Below are positions 8,177-16,827 of a stretch of DNA of 44,519 nucleotides, piece after piece. The stretch covers positions 1-44,519 of the forward strand of contig NZ_VHIP01000023.1 of NCBI RefSeq assembly GCF_006494365.1, read 5' to 3'. The notes beneath the pieces are model-generated. The model saw only the letters and a list, made by a program, of their open reading frames with translations. It was not told where the DNA came from and did no database searches. The position numbers and the translations under genes were made by a program. Position 1 is the first letter of the stretch; each line of letters opens with the position of its first letter. This DNA is from Aestuariibacter sp. GS-14. Its GTDB lineage: Bacteria; Pseudomonadota; Gammaproteobacteria; Enterobacterales; Alteromonadaceae.

Positions 8177-9867
8177 TACAAATTCCCCCGCTTCAGTTCT
8201 TCCACGGCAAAATCCGCCGCCCGGGCAGTCAGTGCCATATAGGTTAAAGATGGGTTCACGCAAGACGATGACGTCATGCAAGCACCGTCGGTAACAAACA
8301 CGTTTGGCGCGTCCCACACCTGGTTGTGCTTATTAAGCACTGAGGTTTTCGGGTCCCGCCCCATGCGTGCGGTGCCCATTTCGTGGATCCCTTTACCCAT
8401 ATGATAGGTAGATTCCCAGGCCATCGCGTTCTTTAAACCAATGCTATCAAACATCTCTACAATGTCTTCTTTCATGGCTTTACGCATTTTCAGTTCGTTG
8501 TTGCGGATTTTGGCATCCATTTCCAGTACCGGCAGTCCCCAGGCGTCTTTCACGTCGTGGTTAAGCGATACTTTATTGCGGTGGTCTGGCAGGATTTCAC
8601 CAAACCCAACAGTACTCACGCTCCATGGACCAGGCTCACTTAAACCGTCTTTTAAACTGGCGCCAATGCCTAATTCATCAGCGTTGCGGCTGAAGTCGGA
8701 ACGCGATGCGTTACCCTGGAATCCGAACCCACGCAGGAAATCGCGTTTATCGTCCCCCCAGTTGGCAAATCGCGGAATATAGAAACCCGTTGGCCTGCGG
8801 CCATACACGTATTTGTCGAGATGCCCGTCAATTTCGGCCACGCCACCCAGCATGTAATGGTGATCCATGACGTTATGCCCCAACTCGCCAGAACTGGATC
8901 CCAGACCGTTGTCCCACAGATCGCGCGCAGAATTCATCAGCAACCAGGCTGAATTAAGCGCAGACGCATTCAGGAAGACAATTTTGCTGTGAAACACTTC
9001 GGTTAAGCCAGTTTCAGAATCAATAATTTCAACACCGGTTACGCGCTTTTTGTCTTTGTCGTAAATCAGCTCTTTAACAATAGACAGTGGTCGCAAGGTC
9101 AGATTACCGGTTTTGAGTGCGGCTGGCAGGGTAGCTGACTGTGTACTGAAATAGCCGCCAAACGGACAGCCGGTCCAGCATTTATCGCGGTGTTGGCATT
9201 TTACACGCCCCTGTTCAGGACGTGATTCAGTAATATGTGCCGTGCGGCCCATAATGATGTGTCGCGCCCCTTTGTATTGCTTTTTCAGGCGTGCCTGCAG
9301 ATCCTTCTCCACCGCGTTAAACGCAAAAGCGGGCAGGAACTCACCATCAGGTAACACGTCCAAACCATCGCGATTACCGGAGATACCAGCAAACTTTTCT
9401 ACATAGGAGTACCAGGGCGCAACGTCTTCATAACGGATCGGCCAATCTACCGCAATGCCCTCTTTGCCGTTAGCTTCGAAGTCTGCCGGATTTAACCGGT
9501 ATGACTGACGCCCCCACAACAGAGAACGGCCCCCAACCTGATAGGCACGAAACCACTGAAAAGGTTCTTTCTCAACATACGGTGCCGTTGTAGCACTTGC
9601 CCAGGCGCCCATGGTGGGCTCGTTAAACGGGTAGCCTTTGCCTCGCGCCATGTTCGGTTCAGTTGCCAGTGCTTCCAGACTTGGACGACCATGGTGCGGA
9701 TAATCCCACAGGTTTTTATTCATGTTCGTGTAGTCTTTGATGTGCTCGACATTTTCGCCGCGCTCAAGCATCAGTACCTTCAGCCCTTTTTCGGTCAGCT
9801 CTTTTGCCGCCCAGCCGCCGCTAATCCCTGAACCAACGACAATGGCATCGTATGTATTTTTTGACAT
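8176..9867 (-). CDS. FAD-dependent GMC dehydrogenase large subunit, glucoside-3-dehydrogenase-like
   Basis: The 563-residue product (start 9867, MSKNTYD) has the FAD dinucleotide motif GSGISGG at 12-18 with Glu35, the GMC C-terminal catalytic His495 (GIHEMGTARMG) and Asn538 (CVNPSLTYMALTARAAD). A Cys triad at 224, 230 and 234 (C-x5-C-x3-C) has the spacing of the [3Fe-4S] ligands known from bacterial FAD-glucose dehydrogenase. The protein should oxidise a sugar or glycoside, probably at C3, and pass electrons through the cluster to an acceptor. No cytochrome c subunit gene is adjacent, so the acceptor is elsewhere. Longer upstream in-frame codons lack a ribosome site. Substrate is inferred. 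Confidence 0.9.
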   Translation of the reverse strand: MSKNTYDAIVVGSGISGGWAAKELTEKGLKVLMLERGENVEHIKDYTNMNKNLWDYPHHGRPSLEALATEPNMARGKGYPFNEPTMGAWASATTAPYVEKEPFQWFRAYQVGGRSLLWGRQSYRLNPADFEANGKEGIAVDWPIRYEDVAPWYSYVEKFAGISGNRDGLDVLPDGEFLPAFAFNAVEKDLQARLKKQYKGARHIIMGRTAHITESRPEQGRVKCQHRDKCWTGCPFGGYFSTQSATLPAALKTGNLTLRPLSIVKELIYDKDKKRVTGVEIIDSETGLTEVFHSKIVFLNASALNSAWLLMNSARDLWDNGLGSSSGELGHNVMDHHYMLGGVAEIDGHLDKYVYGRRPTGFYIPRFANWGDDKRDFLRGFGFQGNASRSDFSRNADELGIGASLKDGLSEPGPWSVSTVGFGEILPDHRNKVSLNHDVKDAWGLPVLEMDAKIRNNELKMRKAMKEDIVEMFDSIGLKNAMAWESTYHMGKGIHEMGTARMGRDPKTSVLNKHNQVWDAPNVFVTDGACMTSSSCVNPSLTYMALTARAADFAVEELKRGNL

Positions 9868-9937
9868 ATTCAACTCTGTGTTTATTAAAAACTCGCTGCG
9901 CTGCACGGCTTGTGTAACCCAACAACCTTTTGTTAGC

Positions 9938-9949
9938 TTTGTTAACAAA
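9938..9949. promoter_or_regulatory. Perfect 12-base palindrome upstream of the dehydrogenase operon
   Basis: TTTGTTAACAAA is a perfect palindrome 71-82 bases upstream of the large-subunit ATG. A further half-site-like TTTTGTTAG lies just to its left. The GTTAAC centre resembles operators of LacI-type regulators. A TTGCAC box on the minus strand lies just beyond it, so a bound protein could overlap the promoter. No regulator gene is adjacent. Confidence 0.35.
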
Positions 9950-10118
9950 ATGTATAAATTGAGTGCAAAATACCCCCCACCGACATCGTTGTCAATCACA
10001 AACAAAGCAGTTCGTCGCATTTTAATTTGAGATGAAAAGCAGAAAGACTAGTAAGCCCAATATCACCGATCAAGCTATGACATCGTTATCGTTAAGAAAG
10101 GGAGCGTGTATTAGCAGA

Positions 10119-10163
10119 CAGGCATCTTGCCTGACGGTTAACTGACGGTTAACTGACGGTTAA
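10119..10163. repeat. Hairpin plus three tandem 11-base repeats after the wzx stop codon
   Basis: CAGGCA-TCT-TGCCTG (10119-10133) can fold into a hairpin. It runs into three exact tandem copies of CTGACGGTTAA (10131-10141, 10142-10152, 10153-10163), ending one base before the stop codon of the flippase gene. Nothing T-rich follows. It may be a short slippage-generated repeat at the end of the operon. Confidence 0.6.
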
Positions 10164-11495
10164 CTAACTTCTCCAGAAGCACAGGGTATTAAATCCCAGG
10201 TGCTTGTTTACCTGATAGACACCCAGCAGGTTTTGCGAAGCAACCCCGCACGCATAGGCTATCGATGCGCCAATTACGCCAAATGAAGGAATGAGGAAGA
10301 TCCCCAGCACAACGGTGACAACGCCGCTAATTACTACGTTGTCACGCACTTTCGTTTCGTTACCTGTCATACTCAGCAGATACCCGACCGATCCAGTGGC
10401 AATGTTAATAAACTGGCCAATCGCCAAGATCACAAGCGCCGGGGCAGCTTGCCTGAATTCTTCACCGAATACACTCATCAGCCATGCCGGGAATAATAAA
10501 ATACACAGCGTAACCGGTACCGAAACCGCCAGCATGATCCGCACTGAAATCAGTGCCATCCGTTTAACTCCCGGCATATTGCCTGTGGAATGCATGGCGG
10601 CAAACTTGGGGGCGGCTATGGTATTAACGGCAAACAAGATAAAGCTGGTGAGCATAGCGGTGCGTTGTGCAGTGGCGAAATAGGCTACGGATTCAGCGCT
10701 TTCCCATACACCCAGCAACAGCTGTGAAGACCATTGAATAACCTGATGCACTATGGCTACTGTCCAAAGTGGCATACAGGTTGCGCGCAACAATGCCGAA
10801 GAAAAAGGCGTTTGCCCCTTTGCTTCAGGCGCAGACTGCATCCAAAAATACCAACCGGTAGCGAGTGTGAGCACACTGGCGAAAACAACATAGTCACTCA
10901 GCGCTTTCGCATTGTTTACTGGCATTAATAAAATGAGTAGCAATATACCAACTGGCAACACCACACTGGACACCAGCATCGCGCGGGATACTTTCTTAAG
11001 CCCCTGCAACGCCTGGGCGTGAATAAGATACAACGCCATAAATGGTGCACTGAACAACATCGTTCTGAACACCATTTCAAAGCCAGGTAACTCAAATACG
11101 TTATTGTTCAGCCACTCCGCGCCTAGCCAGCATACCAAAGAGAGTCCAAGCGTTACCGCCAGCGTCCATTGGATAGCTTTACTGAACACACTGTATGTTT
11201 GTTTACTGCCTCCACTTGCGACATCGCTGGCAATAAAACGTACAACCGCCTGATCTAAACCAATGCGCCCAGCGGTGGCAATAATGGTAATAAGGGTAAA
11301 GGCTAAAAAGAAAAGTCCGGCTTCGGCGGCTCCTATGGTTCGGGTTACCACGACGTTCATTGCGAACAGGCTGATCGCTGCCAGCACCTTTACCAGCAGC
11401 CCCGCCAGACTACCCAGCAACATGTCGCGCATATCTGGCTCAGAAAGATAAGCCCGCCAGTTGAGTGTTTTTACCATAGGAGTCGCTTCCAACAT
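10164..11495 (-). CDS. wzx: Polysaccharide flippase, Wzx/MATE-like
   Basis: The 443-residue product is almost entirely membrane helices (about twelve to fourteen) and opens with the typical flippase start: a short amphipathic region, then GSLAGLLVKVLAAISLFAMN, TRTIGAAEAG and DQAVVRF. Wzx proteins move lipid-linked repeat units from the inner to the outer face of the inner membrane. ATG 11495 overlaps the TGA of the preceding glycosyltransferase gene (TGATG); GTG 11498 or ATG 11477 are alternatives. It is the last gene of the minus-strand exopolysaccharide operon. Confidence 0.85.
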   Translation of the reverse strand: MLEATPMVKTLNWRAYLSEPDMRDMLLGSLAGLLVKVLAAISLFAMNVVVTRTIGAAEAGLFFLAFTLITIIATAGRIGLDQAVVRFIASDVASGGSKQTYSVFSKAIQWTLAVTLGLSLVCWLGAEWLNNNVFELPGFEMVFRTMLFSAPFMALYLIHAQALQGLKKVSRAMLVSSVVLPVGILLLILLMPVNNAKALSDYVVFASVLTLATGWYFWMQSAPEAKGQTPFSSALLRATCMPLWTVAIVHQVIQWSSQLLLGVWESAESVAYFATAQRTAMLTSFILFAVNTIAAPKFAAMHSTGNMPGVKRMALISVRIMLAVSVPVTLCILLFPAWLMSVFGEEFRQAAPALVILAIGQFINIATGSVGYLLSMTGNETKVRDNVVISGVVTVVLGIFLIPSFGVIGASIAYACGVASQNLLGVYQVNKHLGFNTLCFWRS

Positions 11496-11968
11496 CACGC
11501 CAGAATGAATTTTTCGATGCTATTCAGTAATTCCTGGTTAGCATAAAGACCCAGATGCCCACCGTGTAAATTGGTTACGTCATCGAGGGTAGACAGTAGC
11601 TGCGCCTTGTCATACGTAACATAACAACCGTCCAGCGATTCAAAGTTTTTACACGTTGCCAGTTGATGCTCGTTCCTGTGTTCACCTAACGACGCGCGAC
11701 GCGGAAACACAACAACCGGTTTAGACTCAATTAATGACGTAATGATGGATCCCATAGCTGCGTGGGCCAGGATCAACGACGCCTTATCGAACTGCGCTTT
11801 GTAAGCGTGCTCATCCAGAAATGCGCAATACTCAAAGTGCTTGGGTTGATAACTGCCTTCACCAATCTGACCAAAAATTTCTATTTCCGGGTGTGTTGCC
11901 GCAAAGTTATCAACAATTTCAACAAAACGGTCGAACGGTAATTGAGTGCCAACAGTTAAAAATATCAT
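11495..11968 (-). CDS. pssE: Glycosyltransferase catalytic subunit, PssE/Alg13-like
   Basis: The 157-residue product corresponds to a single C-terminal GT28 domain: MIFLTVGTQLPFDRFV at the start, a central LILAHAAMGSIITSLIESKP donor-binding region and VVFPRRASLGEHRNEHQ. PssE/Alg13 proteins bind the nucleotide sugar but need a membrane partner (PssD/Alg14), which is encoded by the overlapping gene just upstream (ATGA overlap). Together they should add one sugar to the lipid-linked repeat unit on the cytoplasmic face. Confidence 0.85.
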   Translation of the reverse strand: MIFLTVGTQLPFDRFVEIVDNFAATHPEIEIFGQIGEGSYQPKHFEYCAFLDEHAYKAQFDKASLILAHAAMGSIITSLIESKPVVVFPRRASLGEHRNEHQLATCKNFESLDGCYVTYDKAQLLSTLDDVTNLHGGHLGLYANQELLNSIEKFILA

Positions 11969-12408
11969 AGTACTCTCCCCTGATATTTAGGGCCGGCTGG
12001 CGACGCCAGATTTGGCCATTGCGTTAACCACAAATCAGCGAATGTACCGGCTTTTTTACCCGACAGAGATAACTCCTCAGCATTGGCGATGCTGTCTAAC
12101 CAGATAGTTTTCGCGCCAATGAGCTTGCCCAGCATGACGGCAAAAAATCCCGGTGCTGCGCCACTGGAAATCACCACATCAGGACGCTTGGTGATAATCA
12201 GCCAGCTCATCTGCAAAAAGAGAAGAATAAGTTTTAATTTTTCATCGCCGTTGGCATCGGTGACCAGGGAGAAGTCTTTCCCCATGCCTTCGCGATATTG
12301 GTTTGATACATAGCTGGTATCAAAACGGTCAAGCACTGGCTTCAGTCTTAACAATTGAATGAGATGGCCGCCTTGAGAAGCTACTGCTAATATTTTTTTG
12401 TTTTTCAT
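11965..12408 (-). CDS. pssD: Glycosyltransferase membrane subunit, PssD/Alg14-like
   Basis: The 147-residue product has the Alg14/PssD hallmarks: ILAVASQGGHLIQLLRL near the N-terminus, VVISSGAAPGFFAVMLGKLIGAKTIWLDSIAN in the centre and LWLTQWP near the end. It anchors the PssE subunit to the membrane and provides the acceptor site. TGGAG precedes the ATG, and a perfect hairpin lies directly upstream of that site. A 196-base gap separates it from the previous operon gene, so a separate promoter is possible (TATAAA on the minus strand at 12495-12490). Confidence 0.85.
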   Translation of the reverse strand: MKNKKILAVASQGGHLIQLLRLKPVLDRFDTSYVSNQYREGMGKDFSLVTDANGDEKLKLILLFLQMSWLIITKRPDVVISSGAAPGFFAVMLGKLIGAKTIWLDSIANAEELSLSGKKAGTFADLWLTQWPNLASPAGPKYQGRVL

Positions 12409-12420
12409 GGTGTGACTCCA

Positions 12421-12440
12421 GTATTAACAAGGGTTAATAC
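12421..12440. promoter_or_regulatory. Perfect inverted repeat directly before the pssD ribosome site
   Basis: GTATTAAC and GTTAATAC flank a four-base loop (8+4+8). In the pssD mRNA the hairpin ends just before UGGAG and 12 bases before the AUG. It could control translation or be an operator. It has no U-tract, so it is not a standard terminator. Confidence 0.5.
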
Positions 12441-12604
12441 AGTTGCTGTACTAACGACACCATAGGTTTTGCATAGGGCGAGCCAACTTTTTATACCTTT
12501 AAATACAATGAGTTAACAGAATTCGGAATTATCACTTCAGAATTTTTCGCAAATCAGGAATGGTTTTTAAAATACCCGTATGCAGAATGCAAAACGCGCA
12601 GTAT

Positions 12605-13525
12605 TCAGAGCGATTTTGTGGCATATCGCACTTTGCGAAAGCACACATGGCGAATAAGTTCGAAGGCGTTACGAAGTGATGGAAGTGGTGCGGTACGGGG
12701 GCTGGCCATCCAATACCGCCATTTCGCAGCAGCAAGAGCATCATTGGTTACTTTCATACGATATCCAATGGCTTTGCTAAGCGTGCCAGGCGAAAGCGAG
12801 GTCTTCGAAACACTGTTATGCAGTAATATAAGTGCGTTAGCTAATGCCGATAGCGACTGCACTTTGTTTTTTCTACTCAGCGATCCCGCTGATTCGGTTC
12901 TGTAATATAAGGGCAAATTCACAAACGTACAGGAAGCGCCGGCGATCAAAAGCTGACTATATAACAACAAATCTTCGCCGCATTTTATAGCGGGGTTAAA
13001 CCTGAGCTGATGTGAACGCAGGAACACTGTGCGGATCAGCGGTTTTGTGGAACCCAGCCCCAGACTCACAAAATCGGTTGCACTAACTGAACGCATGTCG
13101 GCTTGGGAACACAGCGATGTAAACCGGGAGCCTGAAGGTATGTGCTCTCCGGCTTTAGTAAGATAGTAACTGTCGATTACCATATCCCGCCGCTGATGCT
13201 GGGCGACAGCAAGTAACGTAGCCAGGCGGTAAGGGGCAAACCTGTCATCGGCATCCAGTACTGCTATCCACTGTCCTTTGGCTGCCAATAATGCAAGATT
13301 TCGAGCCGCACCAGGCCCGCGGTTATCCGGCGTTTGAAACACGCGAATTCGGTTATCGCGCATAGCAAGCTGAGTGGCAATGGTCAGGGTATTATCGGTT
13401 GAACAATCATCTACAATAAGCAGTTCAACATCACACCCTTGTTGCTGTAATGCCGATTCAATTGCCACAGGTAAGGTTTGGCTGGCATTGTAGGCAGCAA
13501 TGACCACTGACACTAAGGTATTCAT
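12605..13525 (-). CDS. Glycosyltransferase family 2
   Basis: The 306-residue product has the GT2 (GT-A fold) N-terminal domain: VSVVIAAYNASQTLPVAIES, LLIVDDCSTDNT (DD at 39-40), RGPGAARNLAL and the metal-binding VLDADD near 91-96. The C-terminal third is less conserved and basic. It probably transfers one sugar during repeat-unit assembly. It lies 22 bases after the GT4 gene and is part of the minus-strand exopolysaccharide operon. No strong ribosome site is seen. Confidence 0.88.
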   Translation of the reverse strand: MNTLVSVVIAAYNASQTLPVAIESALQQQGCDVELLIVDDCSTDNTLTIATQLAMRDNRIRVFQTPDNRGPGAARNLALLAAKGQWIAVLDADDRFAPYRLATLLAVAQHQRRDMVIDSYYLTKAGEHIPSGSRFTSLCSQADMRSVSATDFVSLGLGSTKPLIRTVFLRSHQLRFNPAIKCGEDLLLYSQLLIAGASCTFVNLPLYYRTESAGSLSRKNKVQSLSALANALILLHNSVSKTSLSPGTLSKAIGYRMKVTNDALAAAKWRYWMASPRTAPLPSLRNAFELIRHVCFRKVRYATKSL

Positions 13526-13547
13526 ATCGTCAATTTACTCTGTAGCA

Positions 13548-14654
13548 TTATAAAACCGCAGACAATTTTAAATTCACCAATCCACGTAATACTGATCTGA
13601 TGGTTTGAAGATTCGCTGCTGATGAATACGACGCATCATATCGTTGACGGGCACAGCGTGCCGCCTGCTCAACTAACCCTGCGTTTGCAATGTATCTGGC
13701 AATCGCGGATGCCAGCGCTTGTTGATCGCCGGGTTCAATTAACAGCCCGGTTTGGTCGTTGGGGATGGCTTCAGGAATACCACCCACGGTAGTGCTGATC
13801 ACCGCCAGTCCGGCAGACATGGCTTCCAATATTGCAATGGGTAAACCTTCATTGTGAGACGGTAACAAGAGTACATCCGATTCGTTCATCAAGCGGTACT
13901 TTTGCTCACCGGTTACCCAGCCAATCACGTCGAAATACGCACACAGATCGCGTTCTTTTATCAGCGTTTTTAGCTGTTCAATTTCGCCGTTACCGCCAAC
14001 GGTTATTGTGAACCCAGTAACGCCTTGCGCTTTCAATATCGCTACTGCGTCCACTAAATCATAAATACCTTTGCGCTGTCCGATATACCCCAGAAACAGC
14101 AGCTTAGTTACCGCATTGGCACTGAAACGGCGTTCATGAAAAAGCCCTTCAAATACTGGCGAGGGAAAGTTATTAATGATGCGAATATCAGCGTCGGGCG
14201 CAATGGATCCAACATAGTTTGCCCAGTACTGCGACAACACAAAAACGCTGTCTGCGCCGTTGAGAACGTATTTCACCAGTCCCCGGTAAAACCCACCAGC
14301 ACTGTCGTAGGTGCGGGCAAACACCGAACCATGCAGGTGAAATATGACTTTGCACTTAAACAAGCGGCATACAAAAATAAACAGGGCCTTACGGTAAATG
14401 CTGCCTTTGTGTGAGCCATGTAAATGGCAAACAGACACCTTCCCCCTGAATAACAAGCTCAGCAGCGAAGCCAGCGCTGCGAAATAAGTATAAAAACGCT
14501 TAATCATGCCGCCATCGTCGTGGGATGCAATCAGATAGAGATCGTAATCGTCGTATACCCCGGCCTGGATATGATTCTCAATAACGGCGTGAATACCGCC
14601 TTTGGCCTTGGTACCCACAACGGCGATGCCTTTGCGTTCAGTTACAGTGTTCAT
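13548..14654 (-). CDS. Glycosyltransferase family 4
   Basis: The 368-residue product starts at 14654, with CGGAGG just upstream and a four-base overlap (ATGA) with the polymerase gene. A much longer frame upstream is only the shadow of that gene. GT4 features are KAKGGIHAVIENHIQAG near the N-terminus, LFLGYIGQRKGIYDLVDA at the start of the second Rossmann domain, and the donor-binding motif EGLPIAILEAMSAGLAVIST with VGGIPEAI. A retaining transfer onto the growing repeat unit is expected. Confidence 0.9.
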   Translation of the reverse strand: MNTVTERKGIAVVGTKAKGGIHAVIENHIQAGVYDDYDLYLIASHDDGGMIKRFYTYFAALASLLSLLFRGKVSVCHLHGSHKGSIYRKALFIFVCRLFKCKVIFHLHGSVFARTYDSAGGFYRGLVKYVLNGADSVFVLSQYWANYVGSIAPDADIRIINNFPSPVFEGLFHERRFSANAVTKLLFLGYIGQRKGIYDLVDAVAILKAQGVTGFTITVGGNGEIEQLKTLIKERDLCAYFDVIGWVTGEQKYRLMNESDVLLLPSHNEGLPIAILEAMSAGLAVISTTVGGIPEAIPNDQTGLLIEPGDQQALASAIARYIANAGLVEQAARCARQRYDASYSSAANLQTIRSVLRGLVNLKLSAVL

Positions 14655-15943
14655 GATAATCCTCCGGCAGGAATGCCAACGTGATTTGAAACGGGTTGTC
14701 GCGCTGTTTTGCGCCATCCATTCGGATCGCTTTCCAGCAACGTAATAAACCACCCAAAAATGGTCAGGTGGTAAAGTGATTGGGCGTTTGAAGACAGCGC
14801 ACTGGTTAACAACAACAAAAATAACAACAGGCTGGCTTCCGGGCGTTTGAGCGCGCATACCATGAAGGTCATGGACAGTAGCAGCAGAAAATAGCCGGGA
14901 ATACCGGTTTCGCCGATAACATGCGGCCAGTAGGTATCGTAGAAATACTGGCCCAACTGGATCCACCATAAATCTTTCATGGCGTTATATTCGTAAACCT
15001 TGGCCACATCGGCCGCTGCATGGCTGCCAATGGTGCCCCAACCGCCGCCCCAAAAATTGCTGTCGAATAATTCAAAGACTGCCTCGACCAGAAAAATAAC
15101 TCGGGGTGACTCGAAGTTTTCAAGCACATACCACACGTTGTTTTTGTCGATACACAGGTAGGCAATGAGCCAGGTGAAAAACGCAAACACAATGAGTGCA
15201 AGCAACGGGCGGTAGTCTACATTGAGTGCGTTTTGCACTTTCAGCGCCATTAGCGCCATAAACATCAGCATCAGCTCAAGGCGCTGGATAGCAACGAACA
15301 CGAATACGATGCAAATGAAGATCATCGAGTAACCAAAGCGGATATTGCCGCGACGGTACTCCACACTGATAAGCACAGCGGCAATAGTAAAAAACAAGGC
15401 AGACTGCCCGGGATGCCAGAACCAACCAACAAACCGGGGTAATAACATGCCCCCGAAATGTCCGGGTTCAAAATGCCCACCACTGGAAAACAGCGCGTTG
15501 TAAGCACCGGATGCCCCAGCCTGAAAAACAATCAGTAAAATGCATAGAAAAATAAGCGGCTTGATCACGTTCACTGTGCGGCGGGTCCAGATTTCTTCAC
15601 ACTTGGCAACCGAGAACAGCATCATCATGGGAAAGAATTTGAGCTCGTGATACATCTGAACCAAAATGATCTTCATGCCTTTCTGATTCGCCAGCGAAAT
15701 AAGAACGCCATACAGCAAATAGCCAATGTACATCGCCAGCGACAGCCACCAGTAAAAATTGAGCCTGGGTTTAATAACGGTTACCAGCAGGCCAATCGCG
15801 ATAATGGGGAACAGTTTTTCAATCAGATCGAATGGACCATACAAAGCAAGGCTTATCTTTTTCACAAACAGGAAAAACAGTTCGAGACAAAACATCCCGA
15901 ACAAAATATGCGGTACGATAGAGACTTGCTTTGTGTCGTTCAT
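14651..15943 (-). CDS. Polysaccharide polymerase, O-antigen ligase/Wzy-like
   Basis: The 430-residue product has about ten to twelve membrane helices and a large periplasmic loop around residues 275-345 (ESPRVIFLVEAVFELF, GGGWGTIGSH, a Trp/Tyr-rich segment). That arrangement and the YWPHVIGETGIPGYFLLLL segment fit Wzy/O-antigen-ligase proteins, which join repeat units at the outer face of the inner membrane. It overlaps the sulfotransferase gene before it (ATGA) and the GT4 after it, so it lies in the middle of the operon. Confidence 0.8.
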   Translation of the reverse strand: MNDTKQVSIVPHILFGMFCLELFFLFVKKISLALYGPFDLIEKLFPIIAIGLLVTVIKPRLNFYWWLSLAMYIGYLLYGVLISLANQKGMKIILVQMYHELKFFPMMMLFSVAKCEEIWTRRTVNVIKPLIFLCILLIVFQAGASGAYNALFSSGGHFEPGHFGGMLLPRFVGWFWHPGQSALFFTIAAVLISVEYRRGNIRFGYSMIFICIVFVFVAIQRLELMLMFMALMALKVQNALNVDYRPLLALIVFAFFTWLIAYLCIDKNNVWYVLENFESPRVIFLVEAVFELFDSNFWGGGWGTIGSHAAADVAKVYEYNAMKDLWWIQLGQYFYDTYWPHVIGETGIPGYFLLLLSMTFMVCALKRPEASLLLFLLLLTSALSSNAQSLYHLTIFGWFITLLESDPNGWRKTARQPVSNHVGIPAGGLS

Positions 15944-16827
15944 TGTTGATACAACGCCGACAACAACTGAGTGTCAGGGGTATTTGGCAATATCTTGCTC
16001 TTCTCATCGTTGAGCAATTGCAGAAAGTACGCCCTGTCTTCATTAGACAGCTCTGGCTTTTTACCCGTATTGCGTTCCATTAGTGCGCGCTTCATCGATG
16101 TGACAAACTTCTCAGGAAACGCTGCTACAAACAGGCTCTTGGCGAAGGATTTGCGCATCAGTACTTTTTGCAACACTTTGGAGTGAGGCACGCCGGAGCG
16201 GTTGGCAAAGTCTTGTTGCCAGGTAATCGAACACAGGCCAATAAACCCGGCAACCACGTCCATTACCCGCTGATTATCCTTGGCGTAATCACGGTAACTC
16301 ACCACCATCAGGCGATCGCCCAACAACTGTCGGGCGTACTGTGTTGCCTCAACAAACCGACTGGATTGCAAATTGCGCCAGATAGGCAAATAGCGATCGC
16401 GAGCCCCTGCCAACTCCTGCTCTACTGCCTCCCTGAACGACAAGGTTTCCCGGGCGTCGCGAACCAGATGCGCATACGCAGAAAATGCGCGCTCAATCGG
16501 GTCGCGCAACATAATGATGTACTTTGCAGAGGGAAATTGTGCGTTGATATGTTGCAGCACACCAGGATGTTCAATTGACATGGCAGACCCGTCGATTGAC
16601 AGCTTTCCAGGTTCATACAGTGATTGATACTGCGATTCATCGGTAACAAACATCTGACTCACCGTGTCGTTGTCGGCGGGGCCGGCAAAGTGGTTGCCCA
16701 TCACCTTGGCAAAATGAAAGTGGGGCTCTTTGCGTTTGGTTTTCGACACATCAGGATGTTGCATCAACTGGTTGTACAAACTGGTTGTTGCACATTTGGT
16801 AAAGCCCAAAATAAATACGTCTGGCAC
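15940..16827 (-). CDS. Sulfotransferase (heparan-sulfate-type PAPS family)
   Basis: The start is taken as GTG 16827, because AGGAGG lies five bases upstream; GTG 16833 would be too close to it. The 295-residue product has the 5'-phosphosulfate loop GFTKCATTSLYNQL (8-21), the KEPHFH motif, and the 3'-phosphate site YIIMLRDPIERAFSAYAHL (Arg108, Ser116). These are the PAPS-binding elements of the sulfotransferase family that acts on polysaccharides. As the first gene of the exopolysaccharide operon it probably places sulfate on a repeat-unit sugar. Confidence 0.88.
   Translation of the reverse strand: MPDVFILGFTKCATTSLYNQLMQHPDVSKTKRKEPHFHFAKVMGNHFAGPADNDTVSQMFVTDESQYQSLYEPGKLSIDGSAMSIEHPGVLQHINAQFPSAKYIIMLRDPIERAFSAYAHLVRDARETLSFREAVEQELAGARDRYLPIWRNLQSSRFVEATQYARQLLGDRLMVVSYRDYAKDNQRVMDVVAGFIGLCSITWQQDFANRSGVPHSKVLQKVLMRKSFAKSLFVAAFPEKFVTSMKRALMERNTGKKPELSNEDRAYFLQLLNDEKSKILPNTPDTQLLSALYQQ

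Noticed and set aside
7953-8294. 113-residue plus-strand open frame
   Set aside because: Antisense to the well-supported dehydrogenase small subunit.
10131-10163. Tandem repeats as a CRISPR-like array
   Set aside because: Units are 11 bases, directly adjacent, with no spacers and no cas genes.
14655-14969. N-terminal extension of the GT4 gene
   Set aside because: It is in another frame of the polymerase gene; the start at 14654 has a strong ribosome site and a normal overlap.
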